Below are positions 1 to 12,655 of a DNA stretch of 64,000 nucleotides, in pieces. Position numbers and translations under genes: made by a program. Source of the stretch: Glandiceps talaboti (lineage: Eukaryota > Hemichordata > Enteropneusta > Spengelidae); assembly GCF_964340395.1 (NCBI RefSeq), contig NC_135552.1:27996181-28060180 (forward strand). The letters are read 5' to 3'. The first letter of the stretch is position 1, and every line of letters starts with the position of its first letter. The notes under the pieces are model-generated. The model made no database searches, was not told the DNA's origin, and saw nothing but the letters and a program-made list of their open reading frames with translations.

Positions 1-525
1 TGATATAACATTATGATATGAAAACACATTCCATATTCCCTGACCAAGAACCTTGAAATTGTAAGTTTTTCTAATTTCAAACACTGTCCCTATGTACACA
101 AGCATATGCCACCATATTGGATATGTTGTTGAGTGTATGTAAGTTGGTAAGGAAGCAATGTAGGATTTGAGATTATGAAAATTTCCCATTTCATGACTTT
201 AGTCATCAGAATGAAGTCATCATGTTAAAAAAGTAACAATTCGATCAATTGTTAGGATTTGACTGCTGTATCTGTAGGACGGAGACAGAAAAGAAACTAT
301 GTCAGATTCGAGTTCTGACTTACACCTTCTGCAAGCAAGACTAACTAACTTGATCTGAGACCAACAGTCAACATTTGCCTGACAGTGGTGAGTATATACC
401 AGTAACTTTACCTTGGGTTTACTCTACTCAAGTTCACAGAAAATGTGGTGCTGTGACTGACGTCCATCAGATATAACAAAATAATAACTTTAGATTTGTC
501 AGGAATTTTTCTATTTTTATTTTGG

Positions 526-565
<40 letters not shown>

Positions 566-572
566 GCTACTA
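526..572. repeat. (TAC)n microsatellite
   Basis: About 15 tandem TAC/ACT trinucleotides, with one interruption (CTG) near the right end. Confidence 0.95.
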
Positions 573-1888
573 TCTATGGTAGAAAAAAGAAGCAATGTTG
601 CAGAATGGGGGAATTATCATTTGGGTTTACTGATTTGCTGATACACAAAATACAGACAACAAAACCACACGTCTAAGCGTAGCGTGTAAATCAGAATACG
701 AAAATCCTTGTTAGCTTAATAGGTGATAAAGAATTCTTTCAGAATTGTTCCTTCCACGTCCACGTTATCGCTGACTCAGTAATAATACAACTACAAATGA
801 ACGACCATGTGTGCACACATGCATACTCGTTGTTGTGTTTTGCCCTATTCAGGCCCCAATTTTCCATGGATCTCAATCAAAATGTTAATATTTTCGAACG
901 TTATGTGGATCTATGGGACAGTTACTCTCAAAAAACACACATACAGATCACCTATTACGGACTACTTGCTCTAAATGAGTGCTTACCTTGACGAACACGA
1001 TGGTCTTTCTGTCAACACACACAGTAAATATGGCGTAAGTTCTGTACAGGAAGTAGTGCCCCCAACGCCAAAGTGTTTTACGGTGGCCCACGGATAACTA
1101 CACAGAACTTATGAGCTATCTAATTCACCCGTCAAATGTTAAACCATTGACTAGATAATGACTATCTGACGATATTCAAAGTATACGATATATTCTCTAT
1201 GGTTTAATTCAAAACAAACTCCTTCGAAAGAAAGCACAACCTAACGTATTTACATCCCAGTTTCAGATATTCTTGGGATACCGTACAAAGAAATTTTTAC
1301 TGTCATAACATCTGCGCAGTCGCATTAATCAACCCTTGATGACCCAATGAAACACTTCCTCCTGTCTTGACCTACCACCACAATGCATTGTGGTACACTT
1401 CGTTTTACGTCTCTGCTGTCCAAAGTCTTAACTCTTATATGTCCGATATCACACTACCACCGTTGACAATGTATAACTAGTATAAGCACCCGAAACGATA
1501 GGTAGCGCACATTATTTTTTTTCTAAATACCATAATACTTCTTAGGCCTACATGGCCATGCATTATTTTGCCTATAAAAATACGGTCTGAAGCACAAGCA
1601 CTTGTTTCCTGAGATATGTCAAAATATACTTTACTATAGAATACTATGTTTCAGAATAAAATATTGATAATATTGAGATGCTTGGCAAATAATATATGAA
1701 AGTGGTAAAAGAACACAGGTTTTTAGGATCACGTAAATCCACACACCGCGAATTTTCATATTTCGCGATTTTTGTGGGCATTCACTGGTGGCGGTAATTT
1801 TTGAATATTCCCATTCCTAATAACGCCATTATTTTGTATCATGTCCATCCTTGAATAGAATGTTAGCTCACAAGTGACTGTGCTACAA

Positions 1889-2001
1889 CACTGTTTCAGC
1901 TTTCCTAACTGTCACTCTGATTTTTTGTTTAAATTTTTGCTAGCCTTGCGAAAATTCAAAAATCAAAATGACAGTTTAATAAAGATAGCTGAAATAGTAT
2001 T
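1889..2001. repeat. Imperfect inverted repeat (foldback-like)
   Basis: The left arm (1889-1928, beginning ACACTGTTTCAGC) pairs with the right arm (1958-2001, ending GCTGAAATAGT), with small gaps and a spacer of about 30 bases. Just outside it, 1825-1880 matches a segment at 45.72-45.80 kb, so this is probably part of an old dispersed element. No target-site duplication is obvious. Confidence 0.5.
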
Positions 2002-2094
2002 GTAACTAAAGGGTCTCCTGACTACTAATCTTGAGCTCTAACAACTACGCCGCATGGAGGTGGTATTAAAATTATTTTTCATTGAAATTTTTGA

Positions 2095-2241
2095 ACAGGG
2101 GGAGGATGATGGTATTTTTGAGAAAGGAAATTGAGGAAGGGTCACGTTTTAGCACAATGGACTAGGGGTGGGTCACATGTTATGCCAAAGACCTGGCTTG
2201 AACCCCCCCCCCCACAACCCCTATAATTACTGAAGGCTCCC
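2095..2241. mobile_element. Truncated copy of the GGGAGCC-ended MITE family
   Basis: The right end reads TAATTACTGAAGGCTCCC. Reversed, it begins GGGAGCCTTCAGTA, the same 14 bases that open both ends of the complete element at 56738-57142. The interior has the same style of G-rich phrases (GGGTCACGTTTTAG, GGGTGGGTCACATG) followed by a C tract. A matching left terminus is missing, so this copy is truncated or strongly diverged. Confidence 0.55.
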
Positions 2242-3558
2242 TAACGATAGGCCTATATTCGCACTAACTACAACGTCACTAGGGTTGAATAATACGTTCA
2301 GGGGTGAAAGGTCAATAATCGATGATGTATATTTTAACATCTACCTGTCATATTTGATATACACCAATACAATCCATATATAATGAATGTGATTGTCGGT
2401 AAATAACAAATTGTCATATGATAAACACAGGGTGCTACTGTGTGTTGCGTTGCTGGTACTCTGTAGACGATATACTAGAGCACAATGTCTTGCATATTTC
2501 AAGCCAAAAAAAAAACACCTGTGGATGGTATACCCCGAACTTTTCACCAATTGGCGACAAATACACAAAGACTGTATGTGCTATGCCACGAATTTCGCAC
2601 TGATAATTTAGACCTTTTTTGTCCTGACAATTATATGTCTGGATTTGCACCATCAGTATACTGTACTATGATATGATATGCTTTTGAAATAGTTCTAAAT
2701 CGGGCATGAAAACAAAATCATAGGCCTTATAGACCAGTCGTCTTTCACTTTATACTACTACACTTATCGTCTCTCGTATGCAGTTTATCATTTAAAAAAA
2801 GCTATGCTACTAGACTATGATGTAAGCTTTGATTTTGGGTACAATATTTAGAACCCCTCATTGAAATCTCATGGATACTTCTTTCATGGGGAGACAATGT
2901 AGATAGTTTTTATACAACTTGTATAATTTGTTTCAATTTGAATAGTAGGCTTAAACACTCAATAGAGTCAGTGTGACCAGTGACTAATACTTTATATTAT
3001 AATACTGGTATAGTTGGCGAGACAACTGAAAAATAATCAATTTTTGGTTGAATACATCTACTGAAAAACAAAGTATAAATTCATTAATTTTAAATTGGCA
3101 GGACATTACTATACTGATACAGGGATGTATAATGGCTGGGGGTGCCATTGGGAATGAATACATGTGTCGGAAACTCATAGACCCCTAGTCCTGCTTGCAG
3201 ATGGTGCACCATTTCGCTCGCATATGGCAACAATGTGTATCATGCAGACCAGTGAAAGGCAAAAGGGGTTCATATCCCAAGCTGAAAGATGGCGATCTTG
3301 AAGTAAAAGAACCTTTGAAAAGGTCTTCCATGACACAGCACTAAAGGAAGAAAATAGCGGAGTGTGGTGATATTACCAAAGATGTTTCTATCGGCACATT
3401 CGGATGAGTGGTGAGAAGTTGATTATAAGGTGTACTAGGTGGTATGTCGTACGGTCTTGGCCCAGTGAAAAAGTATTTTTTCACTGTCTGTTGTCCACGA
3501 CCAGTCGCATGGTCACGGCCCAGTGAAGAAGAAGTATTTTTTTCACTGTCTATTGTCC

Positions 3559-3623
3559 ATGTGAATTGGGTTGACCTTTGTACCCGGCCTTTGTAGTTCA
3601 AGTAAAACCAGTCCAGCAAAGTC
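3559..3623. repeat. Dispersed repeat segment shared with 37.44 kb
   Basis: The stretch opening GTGAATTGGGTTGACC and ending CCAGCAAAGTCA recurs at 37443-37493. Here it carries an extra 13 bases, apparently a small internal duplication of the CCTTTGTA neighbourhood. Both copies lie in the same orientation upstream of a + strand ELOVL6-like gene, about 1.8 kb and 0.5 kb from the start codons. Confidence 0.75.
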
Positions 3624-4077
3624 AGAAACCATATGCCTGAACATGAAAGTATAGAAGGGTAGTCTCCATGGTCTGAAGAATGAAATGCAAGAGTACGGCC
3701 CGGAGCAAAATAGTTTGCCAAAATTACGAGGAGATTACAGAGAAAAGTCATACTACTGCACCATGATTAGAGTAGTGACTGCACAGTAAGGAGGGCACAA
3801 CTATTACCGTTCAAAAGAAATGGTAAACATTTAAAAAAGAGAATTTTACACAGGTCTTCATATGAGCATGGAGGTATAAGGGGTGAATGTTGTATGACTT
3901 ATTTGTTTCGCTGTGAACACTGCATGCTACACGTGTGTGCCCATCCGAATGTGTACACTTTTATCTCAGTATTATCATCACCTAGCCTGGCAAGGGGTGA
4001 GACAGTGTGTACTTTATCTTAATCTAGTCTAGCAAGGGTGAGATGGACTAATCCTGCTATCCTGTGAACTTGTCAAG

Positions 4078-4152
4078 TACAATAGACACCGGTGGAAAGA
4101 TAAACAACGTGGCTCGACCTTGTTGTTTATCTTTCCACTGGTGTCTATTGTA
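4078..4152. repeat. 31-bp-arm hairpin, 13-base loop
   Basis: The left arm 4078-4108 (TACAATAGACACCGG...) and right arm 4122-4152 (...GGTGTCTATTGTA) are reverse complements with one mismatch. The outer ends read TA, which would fit a TA target site, but the element is too short to assign to a transposon family. It could be a miniature foldback element or a structured transcript segment. Confidence 0.8.
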
Positions 4153-5420
4153 TATGGGCTATTTAGAGTGTGATTGGCAACGTATGGATTGACCTTGATA
4201 GCTTGGGTGTTGCCTTAAAATTTGACAGTTCTAGCCGTTTTATCATCCAATGGTAGCGATGTGTCATTACTAATGATACCTATCTGATCTGGACGTTGAT
4301 AAGAATTGGAAATAAAATTAAAAACGACCAATCATATCGTGACAGAGGTACAATAACACATAATCATGGTATGATCTTGTATGACCTTGCTATTGTCTTG
4401 ATACTATGATAGCTCTAATACAGAAAGTCTGAGATTGGGTATACTGAGCCGTTCGTTGACCTCTTCTCAACAGTGACACGTGAGCATCAAGAATTTTAAT
4501 TTGCGTAATCCATTCTGTTCTGGGTCGTAATAAATTACATGAATTAATTAGAAAAAAATTGTTTTATCTGTCTCTGGTACAAAATTGGGTTTAAATATGC
4601 CCGAAACCTTATAAACACACATATTCTATTATTGCGTAGTTCTGAATACAGACTCACACTTCACAGTTGATATATATGATCATCACAGTATATCGTACTA
4701 TCGGGTGGTCACGACTTTATTAGCTCTTGAGTTGGTCGTGCTAATTGGATGCAAGTCATTTCGATCGCTGTCTGACACAGACCAATTGTGAACTGATGTG
4801 TAAACATTAAAGCAATTGTCTGATTATACGCTATCGACAATTTCCTTGTTTTTGTCACCATTTCATCCAACAACGCTAAAATAATAGTGGTATGCCATTT
4901 GGTTAACAAAAACCTGGCCAGATATCCTATCGGTTTTGGTCTGGGATCAATTCCCGGATCGATGAAGCTTGGTTACAGATAATTCTCTGGTCTATAAACC
5001 TGGCTTCGGTTACATTCTCTTTCGTATTCAATCAGTTGTTGTTGTGTTTACAAAAATTAGATTAGTTAAGGTTATTATCATTATCAAATTCGGCATTCCG
5101 TGATTAATTATATACCAAGTTGGAAAAGTGGGTTGGGCGTGGTAAATCTCTGTGACAACTCAAGGATGATTGGACACTGTTTATAGATTGATTTACATAT
5201 GTAAAAGCAGGTTAATAGGAACTCCACGTGATTACCGTGATATTACCATAGCATATGGTATGGTAATATTAATAGGTTATATTTTAACTAATCATTCATG
5301 TATATATTCGTACGCCGGTGTACACGTTGTGAATAGACTGCAGACAGTGACTGGGTAGCTATTTCGTTCACTTACTGCAAGGGATAGTTCAATAGTGTGA
5401 CAGCCAACGTAACAATAGTC

Positions 5421-6293
5421 ATGTCTACTGGAGCAGCAGAGTATGGCGCTGAAGCACTTGTATTCACCAAAGATGACAAGAAAACGGTGTTCCAACGCCA
5501 GTATGATTTCGAACGGGATTGGCTCGACCAAGAAACGTGGAGAATTCGCATGAACAAGTATTGGCATTATTCGGTTTACGCTTGTATCATCTACATTATA
5601 GTTATTTTTGGTATACAGCGGTTGATGAGAGATAGACCCAAATTTCACCTGAGGGGTCCCCTAGTTGCCTGGAATCTATGTCTTACAGTATTCAGCATGT
5701 TTGGTGCTGTCCGTTGCACCTTAGACCGTGTGATCAGTATCAAGGAAGATGGTTTCTACGTCTCAGCATGTGACAGCAAATTCTACTACCCGGAATCAGG
5801 TTCGTCAATGTCGTTCTGGTGTGTTGTATTCGTACTTTCCAAAATACCAGAGTTGGGAGACACACTTTTCATTGTTTTAAGAAAACAGAAATTGATATTC
5901 CTACATTGGTATCATCATGCAACTGTCTTGGTATACTGCGTGTTATGTAACGCTGAACTGGCTTCTCCATCGCTGTGGTTTCTCACGATGAACTTAGTCG
6001 TGCATGCGTTCATGTATCTGTACTATGCCATCAGGGCCGCCGGATACCGCCTTCCCAAACCTATCTGCATGTCAATTACAGTTCTACAAATAACTCAGAT
6101 GATTTTTGGATGTGGCATTCTCATATATTCCTATGTGATGAAATCCTGGGGTTACAGATGTGATATATCGTATGTTAATTTGACCTACGGTGGACTTATG
6201 TATCTAAGTTATTTCGCTCTTTTCGCAAAGTTCTTTTATGATGTCTATATGCGTAAACGTGATGGAAACAAGAAAGTACAGAAGACAGAATGA
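5421..6293 (+). CDS. ELOVL6: ELOVL6-like very-long-chain fatty acid elongase, paralogue 1 (intronless)
   Basis: The 290-residue protein is a member of the ELO family: integral ER-membrane 3-ketoacyl-CoA synthases that condense an acyl-CoA with malonyl-CoA in the first step of fatty-acid elongation. The signatures are visible: KIPELGDT at residues 141-148, the catalytic histidine box HWYHH at 162-166, NLVVHAFMYLYY at 191-202 and TQM near 225. Several hydrophobic segments (about 51-68, 82-95, 131-153, 185-203, 217-240 and 252-275) match the multi-pass topology. Human ELOVL6 has about 265 residues; the excess is mostly an N-terminal extension. The frame opens at a GTG at 5397, but the first ATG at 5421 is the sensible start. 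There is no intron in the coding region, whereas vertebrate ELOVL6 is split. The C-terminus is lysine-rich but lacks an exact KKxx. Assignment to the ELOVL3/6 branch comes from motif similarity; substrate preference is inferred. Confidence 0.95.
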   Translation: MSTGAAEYGAEALVFTKDDKKTVFQRQYDFERDWLDQETWRIRMNKYWHYSVYACIIYIIVIFGIQRLMRDRPKFHLRGPLVAWNLCLTVFSMFGAVRCTLDRVISIKEDGFYVSACDSKFYYPESGSSMSFWCVVFVLSKIPELGDTLFIVLRKQKLIFLHWYHHATVLVYCVLCNAELASPSLWFLTMNLVVHAFMYLYYAIRAAGYRLPKPICMSITVLQITQMIFGCGILIYSYVMKSWGYRCDISYVNLTYGGLMYLSYFALFAKFFYDVYMRKRDGNKKVQKTE

Positions 6294-6490
6294 ATGGAAT
6301 ATCCTAAGCTGGAGAAGTTTATATTATAAAATACCCTCTCCTATCTTACACATGCAATAATAACATTTTTTTCACTGTCCTTTTTTGTTTGTGAACGGGA
6401 ATAATGTTCGGGCTTAACATTAATAATGCATGCATTAAGATTCAGTTGGTCAAACAACTTAATTACAATATGCAAATTGATACAGAAAAC

Positions 6491-6509
6491 ACTCACTGAA
6501 TCAGTGAGT
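6491..6509. repeat. Perfect 9-bp-arm palindrome
   Basis: ACTCACTGAATCAGTGAGT is symmetrical around one central A. It lies about 200 bases after the stop codon of ELOVL6-like 1. Nearly the same palindrome occurs at 10649-10666. Confidence 0.9.
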
Positions 6510-7585
6510 CGGAGAAACAGCAAATGGACTTACATATGTAATGGTGTTAAGCATGGCCACTTTTGTGAGGATATCTAGGTCAAGGAGATCATATTGATGT
6601 TTGCAGATTGCATTTTGATTTCTTACACTGTCAAGGCCAAGATTGTCAGTACTTTTAATATGAAGAGCACACAGTCATGTATCACTCCGAGATCTCCCGA
6701 GATATTACGATATATGTATCATGTGTGTCTGACTGAGTGCAAATTTCAACGCCAAGTGATGTCTGTCACATTTATGAAATTCACTACTCTTGGCATTAAC
6801 CTCAGCCTCGTTTATGTTGTAGGAGCGTGGTTCAGAGATTTAACCAGAGCGCTATGATGATCACAGATCCACGCTCTTCACGATTGATAATTACTTTACT
6901 AAAGTGTTGGTACACAGAAACACTCGTCTAAACTCGATTTCATTTTTAGAGCAAATCTATTCTTTGACATGACAGCCTAATCTCAGACGAAGTACACTTC
7001 CAGGTGTAACTCTTATCGCACACATAACACGAAGCAAACTAATATATTTTACTCATTTGTAAAATGTGTTAGGCGACTGGCAATGTTTAACCCAATCCAC
7101 GAAGAGATAAAGACACTTGTTTGCATTCTCTGCATGTATTTTTAGGCGATTCCCTTAGTATTCAAACGTATGTACTACATATTTGCAGAGATGACACTAC
7201 ATTGCGTGAATCTGTGATCATAATAGATACTTGTACTCCTAATATAAACTTTCATATTCCTAACACTTCATGTATTGTATTTTATTTCATCTATGTTGCA
7301 ACATGATACTGTTATTATGTATTGTTATTATTTTGTAGTTAACAATATTATTATTATTATTAATATTATTATTTTTATGACAGTGCACAAAAGGAACCTT
7401 TAACGTTTTGTTTATTTTGTGTATTTATTTTATCTTATTTTATTTGTACTGCAACCGTGGCGATGGTATGTAGGGTAGTATCTCAGGCTACTGTTGTAAA
7501 ACATTACAGTTTATAGCTCACTATAGAAGATAGAAGTAGTATGTACTGTGGATAGTTTTGTAGTTTATTATTGTTATACTGTTTT

Positions 7586-7686
<101 letters not shown>

Positions 7687-7749
7687 CTCTGCCACTGCGC
7701 TATAGAGCACTGTCTTAACAGATTAATACAGATTAATACTCACCGAGTA

Positions 7750-7902
<153 letters not shown>

Positions 7903-8400
7903 AATGCAGACGATGCACTCTGAAATGCAAAGTTATGACATTAGGAAATTATTAACAGCTAAGAGGTGTCCATCTCACACTTTCAACTATGAAGCCAGTA
8001 CACTGTTTTATTTCATCAACGGTAGTTTGCTTTGTATATGTAAGAATACACGTTGAGGATTATTCTGGAATCCTTGAATACTAATATCATGTTACAATTG
8101 GGTCAATATCTTTCCCATCAGGATATTAATATGCAGCTCGTGCTGGTGTTATGCATAAACGCCTGGAAAACGCGGGTAGATGAGGACATATGACAAGGAG
8201 TGCCGTGCGAACCGGCTCCTAATTATAGTACATTTTGCCGCTGTGAGATTCGATTTTAGCAAAATACTTCAATCTTGTGTAAATTATTGTCACTAATTAT
8301 TTGTAGTATACATGTACCTGTTGGAAATAACGAAACATGTTATCACGGATAGATGATTTGCCCGTGTCAAGACGGAGGTCAACTTACACGCGGTCTTTTT

Positions 8401-8410
8401 GTCACGTGAC
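8401..8410. promoter_or_regulatory. Palindromic E-box (GTCACGTGAC)
   Basis: A perfect 10-base palindrome around CACGTG, the core bound by USF, MYC and SREBP-class bHLH-ZIP factors. It lies 2.1 kb beyond the first elongase gene. This is a motif match only; no occupancy or target gene can be inferred. Confidence 0.25.
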
Positions 8411-9060
8411 CACCTGTTGATCCGCTCTAATGTACCGGTAGTACTGTATAGACAGGGGGTCATTTCCAATTTTGGGTCAACACCCCTGTCTGTCACTTTG
8501 CTTTAATTTTATATATAAGCAGATCCATAACGACCGTGATTATTTAACTATTGACGTCCGACTATGCAGAAATATATTACGATTATATTATTATTATCCG
8601 ATCAGTTAAACTATTAAACATATTAAAATGACATATTTTTGATGAGTTCATTATCATGGATAAATTTATCTAATCTCATGGTATCCATAGTAACGGTCTG
8701 TATGTATTGATAGTTTGTACCCGTGGGTACGGGGTCATGTTGACCCGTGTATCATATGTTGGCGTTATGCAGATGACCTTGGCATTGCTTTGTTCTTTCT
8801 TTTTTTTCTTTTCATTGTTCTTCAGTTTAAAACTAACAGACCCTAAGTTGTATCAAAATCTGACCTCTTCTGTATGTTTGGTTGGGTAACCAAAAACAAA
8901 GGACAAGTTGCCAAGTGTTACTCATACAAATATGCTATTCTCACATATAGTATTTGCCTGTCACCGATAATCACGTATGTATATCGACAACACAGTTTCC
9001 TTGACTGAAAGCCAAACATTTCATGAAATTTTAAACAGAACTCAGGGGCAGTTGAAATAA

Positions 9061-9062
<2 letters not shown>

Positions 9063-9102
<40 letters not shown>

Positions 9103-9175
9103 TACATACATACATACATACATACATACATACATACATACATACATACATACATACATACATACATACATACAA
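9063..9175. repeat. (AC)n followed by (ATAC)n microsatellite
   Basis: About 18 AC dinucleotides pass directly into about 19 CATA/ATAC tetranucleotides. Confidence 0.97.
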
Positions 9176-10172
9176 TGCAAGTCTTCTTGTAATAAAACTG
9201 AAATTAAAGAAATTTTCCATTTTTTATAACATTTTAAAATAAGTAAATTATGTAATTTTCTTTCACACTCCAATTTCTCCATTTCATTTTGTTATAATCA
9301 TATGCAAGTTGTTGTATTTTAAATTCAATTTACTAAATTCCAAGCAATGATTTTAATATATGTTGTCTTCCAAATCCTGTAATAAATAAAGAAATGCAAG
9401 TGTGGAGAGTTGGATATTGAATTTTAGCAAATAAAATTGAAATATGCAATGATATTCCCATTATTTTCCACTATCTAATTTTTGGTGTCCAAAATGGTTT
9501 ACATTTATAGTATATAGAAAGCATAGCGGGTCACATCGTAGCCGTCCTATACTATAGAGATGACATATGAAAATGACAGCCGTTACAGACTTTGGTTTAG
9601 AATTGCCATGTTACGTACGTATGTACATGTAGTGGTAGTGTCTTGTCTGATCTGTTAAGCTTGAAGAACCCCCTCGTTTTAGGTCACGTGTATTTACAGA
9701 CACGTCTATTAGCAATGCATTCTTTTGATTTGCTGGTTCCGACATAGACTTTTAGTTAGTATTACTATCGGAACAGTTACTATAGTCTGTGATGTTCAAC
9801 TTGATTTTCTTACATATACGAAACAGTAACAGAAATATGTATGTAATGCATTCAGCACCTCCCTTTGTTTATCTTTTAAAACTTTTGGTGCGTTCAAATC
9901 TGTAAAAATGGTGCATAGATTTCATGAAAATAAAGAAAACATTAAAAAGTGCTGAAAACTTGGTCGGTTATGAGTTTGTAAAGTATCACAGGAAGATATG
10001 TGTATTGTGCTGACGTGTGTAGTCCGTGTTTGACCGACTACCGTCTACACCTCTCGACGATGAATGGTTTCGTCTGTATCATGACCGTTGATTATTAATA
10101 AACACAGAAAAATGACGTCTTCAATTTCAAAGCTACGTGGACTGTTATAAGTCTGGAATTTTAGACTACTAT

Positions 10173-10290
10173 ACCACCACCACCACCACCACCACCACCA
10201 CCACCACCACTACCACCACCACCACCACCACCATCACCACCATCACCACCACCACCACCACCACCACCACCACTACAACTACCACCACTG
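10173..10290. repeat. (ACC)n trinucleotide repeat
   Basis: About 39 ACC/CCA triplets with a few TAC and ATC interruptions. It gives a spurious polythreonine frame and is not a gene. Confidence 0.95.
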
Positions 10291-10437
10291 ACCAGGAGCT
10301 AAAGTTAACCAACATCGATGGTGTATTTTGATTACAAATCACGACCTTTGATTACACTGCTCTTCTGTTTACAAGTAAAAAGTGATGATTCATTCCATAA
10401 CAAAACCCAATTTACAACTCGCAACTCGCGCTCAATA

Positions 10438-10795
10438 TTTAATTTCCGCTTCGGGACACATTTTGCAAAGAAAGCCTTCAAATTATATTACAGAATGTAT
10501 TTCTCTTGTATAAGAAACTGAAGAATTTAGAATTAAACTTCCGATTCCACATCTCGCGTGACTTTTTAAAGGAAAGTGGCAAAATAACACTTCCGAATGG
10601 CATTTCACTTGGAAAGGGAAATATCAAAATTAAATTTCCGATTTGCAACTCACTGAATTCAGTGAGAAAACTGACAAAAAAAATAGATTTCTGATTTATC
10701 ATCACTCGTGTTTTAGAGCTGGCAAAATTCAAAAGCCGCAACTTCTTATTTATCATACAAGAAGAGTGTGGATCAAAAATAATTATCAATTTTAA
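10438..10795. repeat. Possible degenerate ~50-bp tandem repeat
   Basis: A recurring phrase (C/T)TTCCGAT or TTTCTGATTT, then TCACT/TCGCGTG, then GGCAAAAT/GACAAAAA, appears with starts at about 10538, 10590, 10635, 10688 and 10742, giving spacings of 45-54 bases. The units are strongly diverged, so the array is inferred by eye. It underlies most of a 182-codon open frame on the minus strand, which is best explained by repeat structure and low stop-codon density. Confidence 0.4.
10649..10666. repeat. Perfect 18-bp palindrome
   Basis: CTCACTGAATTCAGTGAG is fully self-complementary. It shares the CTCACTGAA...TCAGTGAG core with the palindrome at 6491-6509. Confidence 0.9.
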
Positions 10796-11358
10796 AAAAA
10801 TCTCAATTGTGCTGAATTCAAAAGACATTTCCAGAATATGAAACATATCAGAAAACAAACACAAGTTTGAAAACCAAACGCTAATTATCGAAAGAAAAAT
10901 ATGGGGATATAACCGACGGCGAGACCGAAACAAATTGTAAGAATCGACAGTTGGTGCCAATTTAAAACATTTTGTATGCCTAACCACGTGCACCAGACAA
11001 CAACGATAGCTTACTTTGCTGCTCATCTTTCATTATACGCAGCAGCATTTATAGACTAGACCTTTTTATCCTAGCCACTCTAGCATCTCAAACAAATCAT
11101 TGACCAGATGTAGTATCATACGTCATATGAACACTACTTAAACACACAGTACTGACTGGTTCCCATAGAAACTTAAATCCTATCTCATGTTCTTGATAAC
11201 AGTACAGCACATCGGCGATGTCGTCGACAAACCCTTGCAGCCAAATTTGACCTCTACCCGACTCTACACGCCCTTCGATATATTTATTCGGATAAGATAA
11301 CCTATTGATTTGGAAATAGCTTATGACTGGAAATAGTGCAAAGTATAATTCAGGATTC

Positions 11359-11406
<48 letters not shown>

Positions 11407-11466
11407 GTATGTATGTATGTATGTATGTATGTATGTATGTATGTATGTATGTATGTATGTATGTAT
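11359..11466. repeat. (CAGA)n and (TATG)n tetranucleotide tracts
   Basis: About 11 CAGA units run directly into about 14 TATG units, separated by a few bases near 11403. Confidence 0.97.
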
Positions 11467-12288
11467 AAACGTTTAACTTTGTATATTAGATCAGTATGTA
11501 GATGTATGTAGATGGGGAAGTCTATGGGTACTTAACTAATAAGTAGGTTTGCAGATAAGTTATGTATTTCCGTCTGCATACATGTGTTGGAAACAGAAAG
11601 ACGAAACATTTAAACTCAAATTAGTCGCCTAGCTCTAGAAACCATAACTGTCTTTGTGGGTCATGTATCAGAAATACAAGTCTCAGTCCAATAGATGTAG
11701 ACTAGACATGACATATGATAAATGAGAACAAGTCTGGACGGCTCAGAATGACATCATCATCGCGTCATTAGTCTATATAGCTATTGCCGATGATGGTTTT
11801 TTTACAGCACAAACGTCACAGTGACTACTTCAGATGTGTCTCCTGGCCGACAAAACAGGTGTTTCTTTGTACATTGATGGCGTTATCACTTATCGTCGAC
11901 ATGACATGGACTTGGAAATAGGCTTGATATTCTACAATCACAAAGTTTTGATAATTAATAAAATAATTTGCATATTACTTGAATCTACATGTCATGTATC
12001 TCCTAGCAACAATTTTTGTACGCATTTTTGCAGAATGTTATCAGATAATTATAAAACAGTGTCATTTGGATCACCCGACGTGAAACCGTCTTTACATGTT
12101 CACTGGTTTATGGTTGTTAGTATTTATTTGTAGTTATCTCTTTAAATTCTAATGGGGTTACCAAGAAAATAGTTAATTTTCAGTGAAAGAAGAACTTTAA
12201 TATGTTTGATCTCTTATCCAATATCTAGCTCACTTACCATACATTAATTCTCGACTTAGCCTTGACTCAAAACGTTACGTAGAGGGCT

Positions 12289-12655
12289 GGCCTAAAAAAA
12301 TAATTGTTTGGTTCCGGTTACCCGACCCCACCTAGTTTTTCACTGCCGACCCTGAACTTTTTTTTACGTATTCGAGAAAAAAATAATAAAATCGCAAAAA
12401 TTGTGAAGTCTCAAGAGAAATAGTGGATGCGGAAACTGATAAACAAGGAATTGTAAAATTGTTCTTCCAATCTGTAATGGCTGTACATCTAATAGAAAGA
12501 AATAAATAACACAGAGACCTTTTGGAAAAGAATGGAAACCCTGAACCAGATATTCATACATGAACAAAATGTAATAAAATAAAATAAAAATCTACCTACC
12601 CCACCTATTCTAAAATTGAGCGTAATCGGAACCACAGAATATTTTTTTATTGGGT
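12289..12655. mobile_element. Small non-autonomous DNA-transposon-like element with imperfect TIRs
   Basis: The left end (12289-12322) reads GGCCTAAAAAAATAAT, then GTTTGGTTCCGGTTAC. The right end, reversed (12655-12622), reads GACCCAATAAAAAAATATT, then CTGTGGTTCCGATTAC. The core GGTTCCG(G/A)TTAC matches 11 of 12 bases at both ends. The element is about 367 bp with no coding capacity. I see no clear target-site duplication, so family and exact ends are uncertain. Confidence 0.5.

Larger units (their letters stand above)
1..5420. other. Intergenic region upstream of the first ELOVL6-like gene
   Basis: No coding region is supported here. Short open frames have no recognisable domain and AT-rich composition. 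The region holds a (TAC)n tract, an imperfect inverted repeat near 1.9-2.0 kb, a truncated MITE end near 2.2 kb, a 52-base segment near 3.56 kb shared with the region upstream of the second ELOVL6-like gene, and a 31-bp-arm hairpin near 4.1 kb, all listed separately. An open frame on the minus strand at 3341-3751 covers the shared repeat and is not considered a gene. Confidence 0.6.

Noticed and set aside
3341-3751. 136-codon minus-strand open frame
   Set aside because: It overlaps a dispersed repeat also present at 37.44 kb; no domain.
4925-4965. B-box-like GGGATCAATTCCCGG
   Set aside because: No A box at a suitable distance upstream; not supported as a tRNA or SINE.
6828-6882. Possible tRNA-like fold at GAGCGTGG...CCACGCTC
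   Set aside because: Only a simple 8-bp stem; no T-arm or B-box at the required place.
10478-11026. 182-codon minus-strand open frame
   Set aside because: AT-rich, low-complexity composition, no domain, and it overlies a degenerate tandem repeat.
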